From NCBI RefSeq assembly GCF_002798405.1, contig NZ_PGGV01000015.1, positions 1 through 64,000 on the forward strand: DNA of 64,000 nt, given 5' to 3'. Each line of letters opens with the position of its first letter. Position 1 is the first letter of the stretch. The translations under genes were made by a program, and so were the position numbers. A model generated the notes under the pieces. The model was not told the origin of the DNA and made no database searches. It saw only the letters and a list, made by a program, of their open reading frames with translations. This document shows positions 33,480-42,291 of the stretch, piece by piece. The stretch comes from Glycomyces xiaoerkulensis. GTDB lineage: Bacteria; Actinomycetota; Actinomycetes; Mycobacteriales; Micromonosporaceae.

Positions 33480-34784
33480 TCAGGAGGTACGGCGCAGCAG
33501 CGCCAGGAACATCGCGTCGGTGCCGTGGCGGTGGGGCCACAACTGGGCGTACTCGCCACGCCGGGAATCGGGGATCAATTGCGGCGCAACGACTTCCACC
33601 CCTTCGGCGCCACCGACGACGTCGACGGTCTCGGCGGTGACCGGGGAGCAGGTCACGTAGGCGACCAGCCCGCCGGGCCGGACGAGCCGGACCGCCCGGT
33701 CGAGCAGGCGGCGCTGCAGGACCGCCAGGTCCTCCACGTCGGACCGGCTCCGGCGCCAGCGCGCCTCGGGGCGGCGGCGCAGCGCGCCCAGCCCGGAGCA
33801 GGGGGCGTCCACCAGGACGCGGTCGGCGCTGCCGGGCTCGCCGAAGCCCAGCCCGTCGGCGACGTGCACGGTCACCGGCAATCCCTTGGCGGCCTTGGTG
33901 ACCAGTTCGGCGCGGTGGGGGGCGACCTCGACCGCGTCGACGGCGGCTCCGCGCTGGGCCGCGAGCGCGCCCAGCAGTGCGGCCTTGCCGCCGGGGCCGG
34001 CGCACAGGTCGATCCAGGCGGTGTCTCGCCCCTCGATGGGAGCGTTCGCCAAGGCGGTGGCGACGAGCTGGCTGCCCTCGTCCTGGACGCTCGCCCGGCC
34101 GGTGGCGACCGGTTTGACCCGTCCCGGGTCACCGCCGCCGAGGTAGACCGCGTACGGCGACCAGCGCCCGGGCTCGGCGCCGGTCAGCCGCGCCAGTTCA
34201 CGGCGGTCGATCCGGCCGGGCTTGGCGCACAGGTGCACCGGCGGGGCGACGTTGTCGGCCGCGAGCGCCTCCGGCAGTTCGCCGGGGCCGAGGATCGAGT
34301 CGAGCTCCTCGACGATCCACCTCGGGTGGGCGTGGCGCAGGGCGAGGTCGCCGATGCGGTCGCCGGTGGAGAGCCGGTCGAGCCAGCCCTCGAGGTCCCG
34401 GGCGGCGACCTTGCGGAGCACGGCGTTGGTGATCCCCGACACACGAGGACTGACGGCCGCCTTGACGAGGCTGACCGTGGTCGCCACCGCCGCGTGGGTG
34501 GGGACGCGGGTGTACAGGAGCTGGTAGGCGCCCAGGCAGAGCGCGTCGACCAGGTCGACCTGGAGGGCGTCGAGATCGCGCCCCGAAGCGGCCGCCAGGA
34601 TCGACTCCAGCGTGCCGAGGCTGCGCAGGGTCCCGTAGGTCAGCTCGGTCGCCAGGCGCGCGTCGCGGGCGTCGAGCCCGGTCGCCTTCAGCAGTTGCGG
34701 CAGGACCAGATTGGCGTACGCGTCGTCGGCGCTGACGGCGCGGATGGCCTCGAAGGCGACGTGGCGCGGATTCGGCCTGGTCAT
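33480..34784 (-). CDS. rsmB: 16S rRNA m5C967 methyltransferase
   Basis: This 434-residue protein has an N-terminal NusB-like RNA-binding domain ([57 protein letters not shown]) and a C-terminal SAM-dependent methyltransferase: [53 protein letters not shown] with one catalytic Cys, and [12 protein letters not shown] with the other. ATG 34784 overlaps the fmt stop (ATGA). This fmt-rsmB-rpe order is standard in actinobacteria; here the cellulase lies between rsmB and rpe. Confidence 0.93.
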   Translation of the reverse strand: MTRPNPRHVAFEAIRAVSADDAYANLVLPQLLKATGLDARDARLATELTYGTLRSLGTLESILAAASGRDLDALQVDLVDALCLGAYQLLYTRVPTHAAVATTVSLVKAAVSPRVSGITNAVLRKVAARDLEGWLDRLSTGDRIGDLALRHAHPRWIVEELDSILGPGELPEALAADNVAPPVHLCAKPGRIDRRELARLTGAEPGRWSPYAVYLGGGDPGRVKPVATGRASVQDEGSQLVATALANAPIEGRDTAWIDLCAGPGGKAALLGALAAQRGAAVDAVEVAPHRAELVTKAAKGLPVTVHVADGLGFGEPGSADRVLVDAPCSGLGALRRRPEARWRRSRSDVEDLAVLQRRLLDRAVRLVRPGGLVAYVTCSPVTAETVDVVGGAEGVEVVAPQLIPDSRRGEYAQLWPHRHGTDAMFLALLRRTS

Positions 34785-35704
34785 GAGAGCCGAGTCTCGG
34801 CGGTCTGGAGGCCGCGGCCCCAGGCGGCGGCGTCCATGCGCTGCTTTCCCGCCGGCTGTACCCGCCCCAGCAGCACCGGATCGGTGGCCGTGCCGACATG
34901 GACGGCCCGTTTGCCGACCGCGACCCGCCCCGGCTCCAGATCGGGCCCGGCCGGATCGACGGTGACCGGTCCGAGCCGCAGCCGGGCGCCGTCGTGCTCG
35001 GTCCAGGCCCCCGGGACCGGGGTGACCGCCCGGATCCGCCGGTCGACCGCGAAGGCCGGGTCGCCCCACCGCACCCGGGCGTCGGCGGCGGTGATCTTGG
35101 GCGCGTACGAGACCCCGTCGGCCGGTTGCGGCTCGGCCGCCAGCGCACCGGCGGCGATTCCGTCGACCACGTCGACCATCAGCCGCGACCCGGCCCCGGC
35201 GAGACGGCCGAGCAGGTCGCCGGCGGTGTCGGCCGGCCCGATCGGCTCGGTCAGGCGCCCGTAGACCGGCCCGGTGTCCAGGCCCGGTTCGAGCCGGAAG
35301 ACGCAGGCGCCGGTCATCTCGTCGCCGGCGAGGACGGCGTGCTGGACCGGTGCGGCGCCGCGCCAGGCTGGCAGCAGCGAGAAGTGGAGGTTGATCCACC
35401 CCAGGGGCGGGACCGCCAGCGCCTCGGGCGGGACGAGGGCGCCGTAGGCGACGACCGGGACCAGTTCGACCTCCAGCTCGCGAAGGCGCTCCAGGAACGC
35501 CTCCTCGCGCGGCTTGGACGGGGTGAGCGCTTCGATGCCGTGCTCGTCGGCCCAGGCGGCCACCGGCGAGCGGGACATCCTGCGGCCGCGGCCGACGCGG
35601 GCGTCGGGGCGGGTGAGCACGGCGACCACCTCGTGGTCGGAGGCGTGCAGCGCCTCCAGGGTCGGCAGCGCCACCTCGGGCGTGCCGGCGAACAGAACCC
35701 TCAT
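34781..35704 (-). CDS. fmt: Methionyl-tRNA formyltransferase
   Basis: This 307-residue enzyme formylates initiator Met-tRNA using 10-formyl-THF. Landmarks are [54 protein letters not shown] with the folate and catalytic Asn/His, [19 protein letters not shown] with the Asp, and a C-terminal tRNA-binding OB domain. It overlaps both def (upstream) and rsmB (downstream) by 4 nt. Confidence 0.95.
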   Translation of the reverse strand: MRVLFAGTPEVALPTLEALHASDHEVVAVLTRPDARVGRGRRMSRSPVAAWADEHGIEALTPSKPREEAFLERLRELEVELVPVVAYGALVPPEALAVPPLGWINLHFSLLPAWRGAAPVQHAVLAGDEMTGACVFRLEPGLDTGPVYGRLTEPIGPADTAGDLLGRLAGAGSRLMVDVVDGIAAGALAAEPQPADGVSYAPKITAADARVRWGDPAFAVDRRIRAVTPVPGAWTEHDGARLRLGPVTVDPAGPDLEPGRVAVGKRAVHVGTATDPVLLGRVQPAGKQRMDAAAWGRGLQTAETRLS

Positions 35705-36261
35705 TGTTTGAAGAACACACCTTTGCTCTGGTCGTTCGCGGTGTGGACGCTGGTGCGTCCGGCCCCGTACCAGTCCTGCAGCTCGAGATCGGCGAGCATC
35801 CGGCGGCGGTCGGCGGCGTCGAGCCGGTCGATGAACAGGCGCCCGTCGAGGTGGTCGGTCTCGTGCTGGAGGCAGCGGGCCATGAAGCCCTCGCCGCGGA
35901 CCTCGACCGGCTCGCCGCGCAGGTCGCGTCCCCGGCAGACGGCCCGCAGGCGGCGGGGGGTGGTGTAGTACATGCCGCCGGGCAGCGAGAGGCAGCCTTC
36001 GAGCTCGTCGTCCTGGGTCGCCTCGTCGGGCAGCTCCAGGACGGGGTTGACCATGTGGCCGCGGCGGCCGTCGACGTCGTAGACGAACACGCGCAGGCCG
36101 ACCCCGATCTGCGGGGCCGCCAGACCGGCGCCGCGCTGGTCGTCGAGGGTGTCGTGGAGGTCGTCGATGAGGCGGCGCAGGTCGTCGCCGAACTCGGTGA
36201 CCGCGGCGGCGCCGGTGCGCAGCACCGGATCGCCGTACAGACGCACTGGCTGGATGGGCAA
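35701..36261 (-). CDS. def: Peptide deformylase, copy 1
   Basis: This 186-residue metallo-enzyme removes the formyl group from nascent proteins. The three PDF motifs are present: [21 protein letters not shown] with the metal Cys, and [11 protein letters not shown] with the two His ligands and catalytic Glu. The segment [10 protein letters not shown] follows motif 2. The start is TTG at 36261. It follows a second deformylase gene by 18 nt and overlaps fmt. Confidence 0.94.
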   Translation of the reverse strand: MPIQPVRLYGDPVLRTGAAAVTEFGDDLRRLIDDLHDTLDDQRGAGLAAPQIGVGLRVFVYDVDGRRGHMVNPVLELPDEATQDDELEGCLSLPGGMYYTTPRRLRAVCRGRDLRGEPVEVRGEGFMARCLQHETDHLDGRLFIDRLDAADRRRMLADLELQDWYGAGRTSVHTANDQSKGVFFKQ

Positions 36262-36279
36262 CTCTGGCCTACTTCCCGG

Positions 36280-36831
36280 TCAGGATTTGAAGAACACGCC
36301 CCGGTTGTCGTGGGGTGAGACTTTCACCTTGACGTCGTCGTTATACCAGTCCTGGGCCCGGATCTCGGCCATGGCGGCCTTGCGCCGCTCGGCGTCGAGC
36401 CGGTCGATGAACACGATGCCGTCGAGGTGGTCGGTCTCGTGCTGGAGGCAGCGGGCCATCAGGCCGGTGCCGACGATCTGGAGCGGGTCGCCGTATTCGT
36501 TGAAGCCCTTGGCGATCACGTTCTGGCGGCGGACGGTGTCGAAGTACAGGCCCGGCAGGGACAGGCAGCCTTCGGGGCCGTCCTGCTCCTCCTCGTCGGG
36601 GAATTCGAGCACCGGGTTGACGATGTGGCCGACCACGTCGTCCACGTCGAAGGCGAACACGCGCTTGCCGATGCCCAACTGGGGGGCGGCGAGTCCGGCG
36701 CCGCCCTGGTCGCGCATGGTGTCCAGCAGGTCCTTGACGAGCGTCCGCAGTTCCTTGTCGAAGGTGTCGACCTCATCGGCCGCGGTGCGCAGGACCGGGT
36801 CGCCGTAGATGCGGATCGGCTGGATCGTCAA
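36280..36831 (-). CDS. def: Peptide deformylase, copy 2
   Basis: This 183-residue deformylase has [22 protein letters not shown] and [11 protein letters not shown], so all metal and catalytic residues are intact. It is paralogous to the neighbouring copy; both start -IQP(I/V)R(I/L)YGDPVLRT and both end -GVFFK(S/Q), which points to local duplication followed by divergence. The start is TTG at 36831 with AAAGGG upstream. The 5' end lies within the small gene 36773-37042. Confidence 0.94.
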   Translation of the reverse strand: MTIQPIRIYGDPVLRTAADEVDTFDKELRTLVKDLLDTMRDQGGAGLAAPQLGIGKRVFAFDVDDVVGHIVNPVLEFPDEEEQDGPEGCLSLPGLYFDTVRRQNVIAKGFNEYGDPLQIVGTGLMARCLQHETDHLDGIVFIDRLDAERRKAAMAEIRAQDWYNDDVKVKVSPHDNRGVFFKS

Positions 36832-37042
36832 TGTGCTGCCCTTTCGATGCTTGCGACGGCCGTTCTCCAGTGTCGCACTCGCCTCGATTGGGGCGTGGGG
36901 GGTCGGGGCGGGTTGTGGCGCGCGACCGCCCGGACCCGTCGCCGGTCTCGGAGACCAGGAGCAGAGCCGCGACCGCGCAGGCCGCGGCGCAGGAGGCCAG
37001 CACGGTCACCGCCAGCGGCACGTCGGCTCCCAGCACGCCCAC
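36773..37042 (-). CDS. Small single-pass membrane protein
   Basis: An 89-residue frame from GTG 37042. AAGGAGG lies eight bases upstream, and the start is only 3 nt after the permease stop, so it reads as the last gene of the ABC operon. The first 50 codons have almost pure G/C third positions. The N-terminus is hydrophobic (PLAVTVLASCAAACAVAALL), followed by a charged tail. The last about 20 codons overlap the def copy 2 start, where coding bias weakens. No family recognised. Confidence 0.5.
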   Translation of the reverse strand: MGVLGADVPLAVTVLASCAAACAVAALLLVSETGDGSGRSRATTRPDPPRPNRGECDTGERPSQASKGQHIDDPADPHLRRPGPAHRGR

Positions 37043-37045
37043 GGT

Positions 37046-37729
37046 TCAGGCCTCCTTCGGCTCGAGCGGGGCGCGGGCCAGCAGCGCCCAGGCGAGGGCG
37101 GCGGACGAGCCGGCCAGCGCCAGATCGACCAGCGTGAGCGAGGCGTGCGTCGCCGGGAAGGTGAAGATCGCTACCCCTTCGGACCCCGCCTCGGCCCCGA
37201 GGATCGAGAGCGGAATCTGCCGGGCGAGCACGAAGAACACCACCAGGCCCACGAACACGCCCCCGTACGGGCGCCTGCCGGTCCGCAGCATGATGGCGGC
37301 CAGCAGCGCGCCGACGGCGAAGTAGAGCAGCGGTCGCGTCAGCGAATCGAGCCCGCCCTTGCCGTAGAAGTACGGCATGGTCTCGGCGAGGACGAGCTCC
37401 TGCGCGAGCACCCCGGCATGCGACAGCAGCGCCGCGGCGACCGCGACCGCGAGGCCGAACAGTCCGTGGGCCGCCAGGGTCTCCCGCCGGGTGACGCCGC
37501 GGGACACCGCCACGGGGAAGGACTTGAGCAGGTAGACCCAGCCGACGGCGAGGACGATCCAGGGCAGCAGGAACAGCACCAGGCTCGCCGTCGGGGCCCC
37601 GGTCGCCGCCGACACCAGCAGCAGCGCGGCCAGCGCCAGGACGGTCAGCAGGCCGATGCCGGCGGCCAGGTCGACCGAGAGCCGGGCGGCGAGACGGTAC
37701 TTGCGGAGTCGGAGCTGCGAGCTCATCAT
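37046..37729 (-). CDS. ABC transporter permease-like membrane protein
   Basis: This 227-residue protein has six hydrophobic segments (LAAGIGLLTVLALAALLLVS, ASLVLFLLPWIVLAVGWVYL, LFGLAVAVAAALL, LLYFAVGALLAAIML, VFVGLVVFFVLA, LTLVDLALAGSSAALAWAL). FPVAVSRGVTRRETLAAH after the second helix is the pattern seen in ABC-2-like subunits of YtrA-type operons. The start overlaps the stop of the upstream membrane gene (ATGA). Substrate unknown. Confidence 0.7.
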   Translation of the reverse strand: MMSSQLRLRKYRLAARLSVDLAAGIGLLTVLALAALLLVSAATGAPTASLVLFLLPWIVLAVGWVYLLKSFPVAVSRGVTRRETLAAHGLFGLAVAVAAALLSHAGVLAQELVLAETMPYFYGKGGLDSLTRPLLYFAVGALLAAIMLRTGRRPYGGVFVGLVVFFVLARQIPLSILGAEAGSEGVAIFTFPATHASLTLVDLALAGSSAALAWALLARAPLEPKEA

Positions 37730-38478
37730 GCCTGCTTCGCTCGGATCGGGGTGTCGAGGAGGATGCGGCGGGCGGCCCAGGCGCCCACGACGATGGCGGC
37801 CACGGTCGCGATCAGCGCCGGGGCGACGCCCCATTCGTAGGCCGGTTCGGTGGCCCGTTTGAACCAGTCCGGACCCCACACTTCGGTGCGGTCGATCGCC
37901 GATTGCAGGAACAGGACGGTCGGGACCACCGGGACGATGATGAGCCAGCCGAGGTCCCAGCGGTAGGAGGCGACCCCGATGAGGGCGCCGCCGACGAAGT
38001 AGAGCAGGTACGTCAGCGGGAGCCACGCGCTGTGCTCGAGGACGGCGCCGAACGACTCGAAGGGGCGGTCGACCGGGCCCTGCTCGATGGCGTGGGTCCA
38101 GCCGAAGGCGCGGTACATCGCGTGCTCGGCGAGGAAGAGGGCGACCGCCAGCGCCCCGAGCGCGCCCGACCACAGCAGCCCGAGCACCTTCATCGCGGTC
38201 GCCAGTTCGCGGCGGGTGAGGCCGGCGGCGATGCAGACCGGAAGCATCGGGAACAGGAAGACGCCGGCGATGACGGCGGTGAAGAACTTGCCGGCGTGGG
38301 CGGGGAAGTACCAGGCCGAGATCTCGATCGACCGGAACTGCGCGACGACGATCGGCGCGAGGGCGGCCAGGACGATCGCGGCCACGATCCAGAAGGCGAA
38401 GTACCTCATGCCTTCGGTGAACAGGCTCACGCCGAAGCCGTAGCGGCGGTTGCCGAGGGTCACATTGCGGTCGGGCAT
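37726..38478 (-). CDS. ABC transporter permease-like membrane protein
   Basis: This 250-residue protein has about six membrane segments and, after the second, FPMLPVCIAAGLTRRELATA, the same pattern as the next gene (G-(V/L)-T-R-R-E-(T/L)-A). The two are probably related subunits of one exporter. It starts 4 nt after the ATPase stop. Substrate unknown. Confidence 0.7.
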   Translation of the reverse strand: MPDRNVTLGNRRYGFGVSLFTEGMRYFAFWIVAAIVLAALAPIVVAQFRSIEISAWYFPAHAGKFFTAVIAGVFLFPMLPVCIAAGLTRRELATAMKVLGLLWSGALGALAVALFLAEHAMYRAFGWTHAIEQGPVDRPFESFGAVLEHSAWLPLTYLLYFVGGALIGVASYRWDLGWLIIVPVVPTVLFLQSAIDRTEVWGPDWFKRATEPAYEWGVAPALIATVAAIVVGAWAARRILLDTPIRAKQA

Positions 38479-38481
38479 GGG

Positions 38482-39360
38482 TCAGGCTCCCGTCCGTTCG
38501 GGGTCGGTCAGGTGGATGAACAGGTCTTGGAGGCCGACCGGTCCGATCTCTACGCCGGCCGCGGCCGCGCGCTCGCGGCGCCCGGCGTCGAGGGCGCCGG
38601 CGACGGTGACGCTCTTGGTGCCGCCGAGCCGCTGCTCGGCGAGGGTCTCGAGCCCGGCGACGGCGTCGTCGACCGCCTCGGCCGGGCCGGTGAGCGCGGC
38701 GCCCATGCCCTGTAGGGCTTCGAGGGGGTCGTGGCGCAGGAGGCGCCCGCGGTCGACGATGACGACCTCTTCGAGGTAGTTGGCGACCTCGTCGATCAGG
38801 TGCGTGGAGAGGATCACCGTCCGGGGCCGCTCCATGTAGTCGGCCAGCAGCTCGCTGTAGAAGCGGTCGCGGGTGGGCGCGTCCATGCCGAGGTGGACCT
38901 CGTCGAACATGGTCAGCTCGGCGCGGGCGGCCAGGCCGGAGACGGCGGCCAGGACCGAGCGCTTGCCGCGGGAGAGTTCGCGGACCTTGGTCTTCAGCGG
39001 CAGTTCGAACTCGTCGGCGAGCCTCAGGGCGTAGTCGAGGTCGAAGCTCGGGCGCAGCTCGCCGGTCTCGAGGGCGGATCTGACGTTCTCGGAATCGTCG
39101 AAGTCGCCGCCCTCGCGGACCAGGGCCACGCGGGAGACGACCTCGGCGTTCTCCCAGACCGGCCGCCCGTCCACGCGGACCTCGCCGGCGGTGGGCCGGC
39201 GGAAGGCCGCCAGGAGGCTGAGGAGGGTGGTCTTGCCGGCGCCGTTGCGGCCGAGCAGGCCGTAGATCTTGCCGGCCTCGAGGTCGAGGTCGATGTCGGA
39301 GAGGGCTTCGGTGGCGCGGTATTTGAGGGTCACGCCCCGGAGGCTGACGGAGAAGCTCAT
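38482..39360 (-). CDS. ABC transporter ATP-binding protein
   Basis: This 292-residue ATPase has Walker A GLLGRNGAGKTTLL, a signature LSRGKRSVLAA in place of LSGGQ, Walker B ELTMFDEVHLGMD, and the H-loop ILSTHLIDEV. The signature variant LSRGKR and the Val-His after the Walker B Glu are typical of the YtrB-like branch linked to GntR/YtrA regulators. It overlaps the GntR gene by 4 nt and feeds two permease-like genes downstream. Confidence 0.88.
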   Translation of the reverse strand: MSFSVSLRGVTLKYRATEALSDIDLDLEAGKIYGLLGRNGAGKTTLLSLLAAFRRPTAGEVRVDGRPVWENAEVVSRVALVREGGDFDDSENVRSALETGELRPSFDLDYALRLADEFELPLKTKVRELSRGKRSVLAAVSGLAARAELTMFDEVHLGMDAPTRDRFYSELLADYMERPRTVILSTHLIDEVANYLEEVVIVDRGRLLRHDPLEALQGMGAALTGPAEAVDDAVAGLETLAEQRLGGTKSVTVAGALDAGRRERAAAAGVEIGPVGLQDLFIHLTDPERTGA

Positions 39361-39722
39361 CGCAGGGTGCCTTCCTGGGCTTCGAGGTAGCGGATGATGT
39401 CGGGGACCGAGATGCCGACCTGGCGGGCCTCGTGGATCAGGGGCCGGAGCACCTCGTCGAAGAACCGCTCGCGGAAGTCGGCGGCGAGCCGTTCCCGGGC
39501 GTCGTCGGCGACGTACATGCCGAGGCCGCGCTGCTTGTAGAGGACGCCTTCGTCGACCAGGTCCCGGAACGCCTTCTGCGCGGTGGCCGGGTTGATCCGG
39601 TAGAACGCCGCGTACTGGTTCGTCGACATGACCTTTCCTCCCGGTTCGAGCGATCCGTTGAGGATCTCGGCCTTGATCTGGTCGGCGATCTGCCGATAGA
39701 TGGGCGTGCCCTCATCGAACAT
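39357..39722 (-). CDS. GntR family regulator, YtrA type
   Basis: This 121-residue regulator has an N-terminal winged helix (PIYRQIADQIKAEILNGSLE, MSTNQYAAFYRINPATAQKA, FRDLVDEGVLYKQRGLGMYV) and a short C-terminal dimerisation tail of about 45 residues, as in the YtrA subfamily. AAAGGAGG precedes the ATG. It heads the ABC operon and probably represses it through the palindrome just upstream. Confidence 0.9.
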   Translation of the reverse strand: MFDEGTPIYRQIADQIKAEILNGSLEPGGKVMSTNQYAAFYRINPATAQKAFRDLVDEGVLYKQRGLGMYVADDARERLAADFRERFFDEVLRPLIHEARQVGISVPDIIRYLEAQEGTLR

Positions 39723-39750
39723 CTCGCCTCCTTTGGTTCATCGGTCTAGG

Positions 39751-39774
39751 GGTTCATTAGTTGAGTAATGAACC
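39751..39774. promoter_or_regulatory. GntR/YtrA operator
   Basis: GGTTCATTA-GTTGAG-TAATGAACC is a perfect inverted repeat with 9-bp arms, 29 bp upstream of the GntR start. An extra half-site (GGTTCAT) occurs at 39735-39741. The architecture fits a YtrA dimer site. Confidence 0.8.
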
Positions 39775-39812
39775 ATAGCACGATGGGAGCCGGTGGCGTC
39801 CACCCCGCGGGC

Positions 39813-40451
39813 TCACACCAGGCCGGCGTCGTAGGCGGCGATGACCGCCTGGGTGCGGTCGCGCACCGCCAGCTTGGAGTAGACGCCGCTCAAATGGGTC
39901 TTGACCGTCTCGCGGCCGAGGAAGAGCCGCGCGGCGATCTCGCCGTTGGACAGGCCCCGCGCGGCCAGCACCAGCACTTCGCGCTCCCGCTCGCTCAGAT
40001 CGCCGATGCCCGCCGGCGGGTCCGGCGCGCGGGAGGCGGCCAGGCGCCGGACGGCCTCGGGGAACAGCAGCGCATCGGTGCGGGACACCAGCCGGACCGC
40101 CGACAGCAGGTCCTCGACCTTGGTGCGCTTGAGCAGGAAGCCGTCGGCCCCGGCGCGCAGGGCCCGCCAGACGTAGTCGTCGTTGTCGAAGGTGGTGACC
40201 ACCAGGATCTTCGGCGGCTCCTCCATGCCGGAGACGATCCGCTCGGTGGCCTCGATGCCGTCCACGGTGGGCATGCGCACGTCCATCAGCAGCACGTCGG
40301 CCTTGCCCGAGCGGGCGATGTTGACCGCGTCGACCCCGTCGGCGCCCTCTGCGGTCACCGCCAGGTCGTCCTCGGCGCCGATGACGGCGCCGAATCCGGA
40401 GCGGATCAGCTCCTCGTCATCGATCAGCGCTATGCGCAGCGGTGCCGCCAT
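39813..40451 (-). CDS. NarL/FixJ-type response regulator
   Basis: This 212-residue protein has a receiver domain (RIALIDDEELIRSGF, phospho-acceptor Asp in ADVLLMDVRMPTVDG, Thr in LVVTTFDNDDYV, Lys in FLLKRTK) and a C-terminal LuxR HTH (LSEREREVLVLAARGLSNGE, IAARLFLGRETVKTHLSGVY). The first codons overlap the histidine kinase end by 35 nt, so the pair is co-expressed. Confidence 0.92.
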   Translation of the reverse strand: MAAPLRIALIDDEELIRSGFGAVIGAEDDLAVTAEGADGVDAVNIARSGKADVLLMDVRMPTVDGIEATERIVSGMEEPPKILVVTTFDNDDYVWRALRAGADGFLLKRTKVEDLLSAVRLVSRTDALLFPEAVRRLAASRAPDPPAGIGDLSEREREVLVLAARGLSNGEIAARLFLGRETVKTHLSGVYSKLAVRDRTQAVIAAYDAGLV

Positions 40452-41676
40452 CGGCCGCCCTCCCCGTCGAGCCGTCGGTGGTTTCCAGCGGGACGGCGGC
40501 TCGGACGACCCAGCGGCCGTCCTCGCGGCCGTGTTCGACCGTGCCGCCGAGTACGGCCGCGCGCTCGCGCATTCCGATCAGACCGCGGCCGCCGCGTCCG
40601 GCCCGGCCGGGCCGGGCCGACGGGCTTTCGACGGCGATGCGGGCCAGGCGGTCGCCGACCTCGACGGCGATGACCGCGCGCGGCTCGTCGGCGTGGCGCA
40701 GCACGTTGGTCAGCGCCTCCTGGACGATCCGGTAGGCCTCGCGGGAGGCCAGGCCGCTCACCTCGCGCAGATCGCCGGTGATCCGCACCTCGGCCTCGAC
40801 GCCGCTCTCGGCCGCGAGCGACTCCAGGTCGGCCAGATCGGGCCGGGGACCGCGCCGCCGGTCACCGTCCTCGCGCAGGGCCCCGATGACGGTGTCGAGC
40901 TCGGCCAGCGCGCCCCGGGCGGTCTCCCCCACCGCGCCCATGGCCCGGGCCGCGAACGCCGGATCGGTCTCGATCAGGCGGGCCGCCGCCCCGGACTGGA
41001 CCACCACCACCGACAGGGCGTGGCCGACCGAGTCGTGCAGCTCGCGGGCGATCCGGTTGCGCGCGGTCAGGCGGGCGGACTCGGCGCGGAGGCGGGCGAG
41101 GCGGTCGGTGGCGCCGGTGCCCAGCAGGCGCGGGGCGAGCCGCCGCAGTCCCGCGGTCGAGGCCGCCACGACCGCGATCAGGGCGACCAGCGCCAGCGGG
41201 CCGAGCAGCAGGCCCCAGCGGGGCGACCAGTCGTCCGGGAGAGGCGCCATCGGTCCCTCGCCGGCGACCCCGACGAAGACCAGGTAGCCGGCGTACGGCA
41301 CCAGGGCGAGGGTCACGCCCGACAGGAGGCCGCCGACGGCGGCGTGGAGGGTGAACCAGCAGCCGGTGCGCCAGCGGGTGTTCCAGGACGCGTCGTCGGC
41401 GGGCGGCTCGAAGTCGGCTCCGAGCAGGCGCCGGGCGGCGGTCCGCTCGACCTCGCGGTCGGGCAGCAGCAACGAGACGGCCGCGACCAGTGGCAGCACC
41501 CCCAGGTACACCAGCGGGTCCACCACACCGCCCATGCCGGGGCCCGGATCGGTGCGAGCCCAGTCGCTGAACAGGGACCCGACCAGCATGAAGGGCATCA
41601 TCAGGGCCCCGCCCATGATCAGCCAGATCCACCCGCGGTAGGTGGCCCGGGACCAGAGCGGGGCGAGCAGACGCAT
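40417..41676 (-). CDS. Sensor histidine kinase (HPK7/NarX type)
   Basis: This 419-residue kinase has four to five N-terminal membrane segments with no large extracellular domain, a HisKA_3 helix with phospho-His in ARELHDSVGHALSVVVV, and an HATPase_c domain (RIVQEALTNVLRHADEPRA, GRGLIGMRERAAVLGGTVE). It would sense a membrane or intramembrane signal and phosphorylate the adjacent regulator. It lies just upstream of the regulator and divergent from no obvious target; the ABC operon beyond may be one. Confidence 0.9.
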   Translation of the reverse strand: MRLLAPLWSRATYRGWIWLIMGGALMMPFMLVGSLFSDWARTDPGPGMGGVVDPLVYLGVLPLVAAVSLLLPDREVERTAARRLLGADFEPPADDASWNTRWRTGCWFTLHAAVGGLLSGVTLALVPYAGYLVFVGVAGEGPMAPLPDDWSPRWGLLLGPLALVALIAVVAASTAGLRRLAPRLLGTGATDRLARLRAESARLTARNRIARELHDSVGHALSVVVVQSGAAARLIETDPAFAARAMGAVGETARGALAELDTVIGALREDGDRRRGPRPDLADLESLAAESGVEAEVRITGDLREVSGLASREAYRIVQEALTNVLRHADEPRAVIAVEVGDRLARIAVESPSARPGRAGRGGRGLIGMRERAAVLGGTVEHGREDGRWVVRAAVPLETTDGSTGRAADGGTAAHSADR

Positions 41677-41749
41677 GCGGTCATTGTGCCAACCGGAGGC
41701 CGCCGGTGCGCTCCCCCTGGAGCGGCACCGGCCTCCCCCGGCCGGGGGA

Positions 41750-42223
41750 TCACCGGCCGTCGTAGGCCTTGCGCATGGCCCGGACGTCGATCTTCTTCAT
41801 CTCGAACATGGCCCTGGTAGCGCGGGAGACGGCCTCGGAGTCGCCCTTGAGCAGCTCCTGGACCTCGACCGGAACGACCTGCCAGTTGACGCCCCACTTG
41901 TCGGCGATCCAGCCGCACTGGATCTCCCGGCCGCCGCCGTCGAGGATCGCCTGCCAGACGCGGTCGACCTCGGCCTGGTCCTCGCAGTTGACCTGGAGCG
42001 ACATCGCGTGGGTGTGCTGGAACTCGCCGCCGCCGTTGATGCCGATGAACTGCTGCCCGGACAGCTCGAACTCCACCAGGAGCGTGCTGCCGGGCTCGCC
42101 CGGGCCGGCCTCGGTGTACTTCTGGACGTCGGTGATCCGGGCGTCCTTGAACAGCGAGCAGTAGAACTCGGCGGCCTCCTCGGCGTCCGTGTCGTACCAG
42201 ATGTTCGTGACGATCTTCTGCAT
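41750..42223 (-). CDS. VOC family protein (PhnB-like)
   Basis: This 157-residue protein fits the vicinal-oxygen-chelate fold in the PhnB/3-demethylubiquinone-methyltransferase-like branch: NIWYDTDAEEAAEFYCSLFK, LVEFELSGQQFIGINGG, MSLQVNCEDQAEVDRVWQAI, CGWIADKWGVNWQVVPVEVQ. The enzymatic activity of this branch is not established. It stands alone between the kinase and DUF72 genes. Confidence 0.82.
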   Translation of the reverse strand: MQKIVTNIWYDTDAEEAAEFYCSLFKDARITDVQKYTEAGPGEPGSTLLVEFELSGQQFIGINGGGEFQHTHAMSLQVNCEDQAEVDRVWQAILDGGGREIQCGWIADKWGVNWQVVPVEVQELLKGDSEAVSRATRAMFEMKKIDVRAMRKAYDGR

Positions 42224-42291
42224 GGTTTCGCCTCTCTGCCGTGGAATGGTGTTCCGATCGCATCAGTTGAGACGAATCGGCGCGCGGAAAA

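Noticed and set aside
36280-36831. Assembly duplication of def
   Set aside because: The two copies differ at most positions outside the motifs, so they are diverged paralogues rather than a misassembled repeat.
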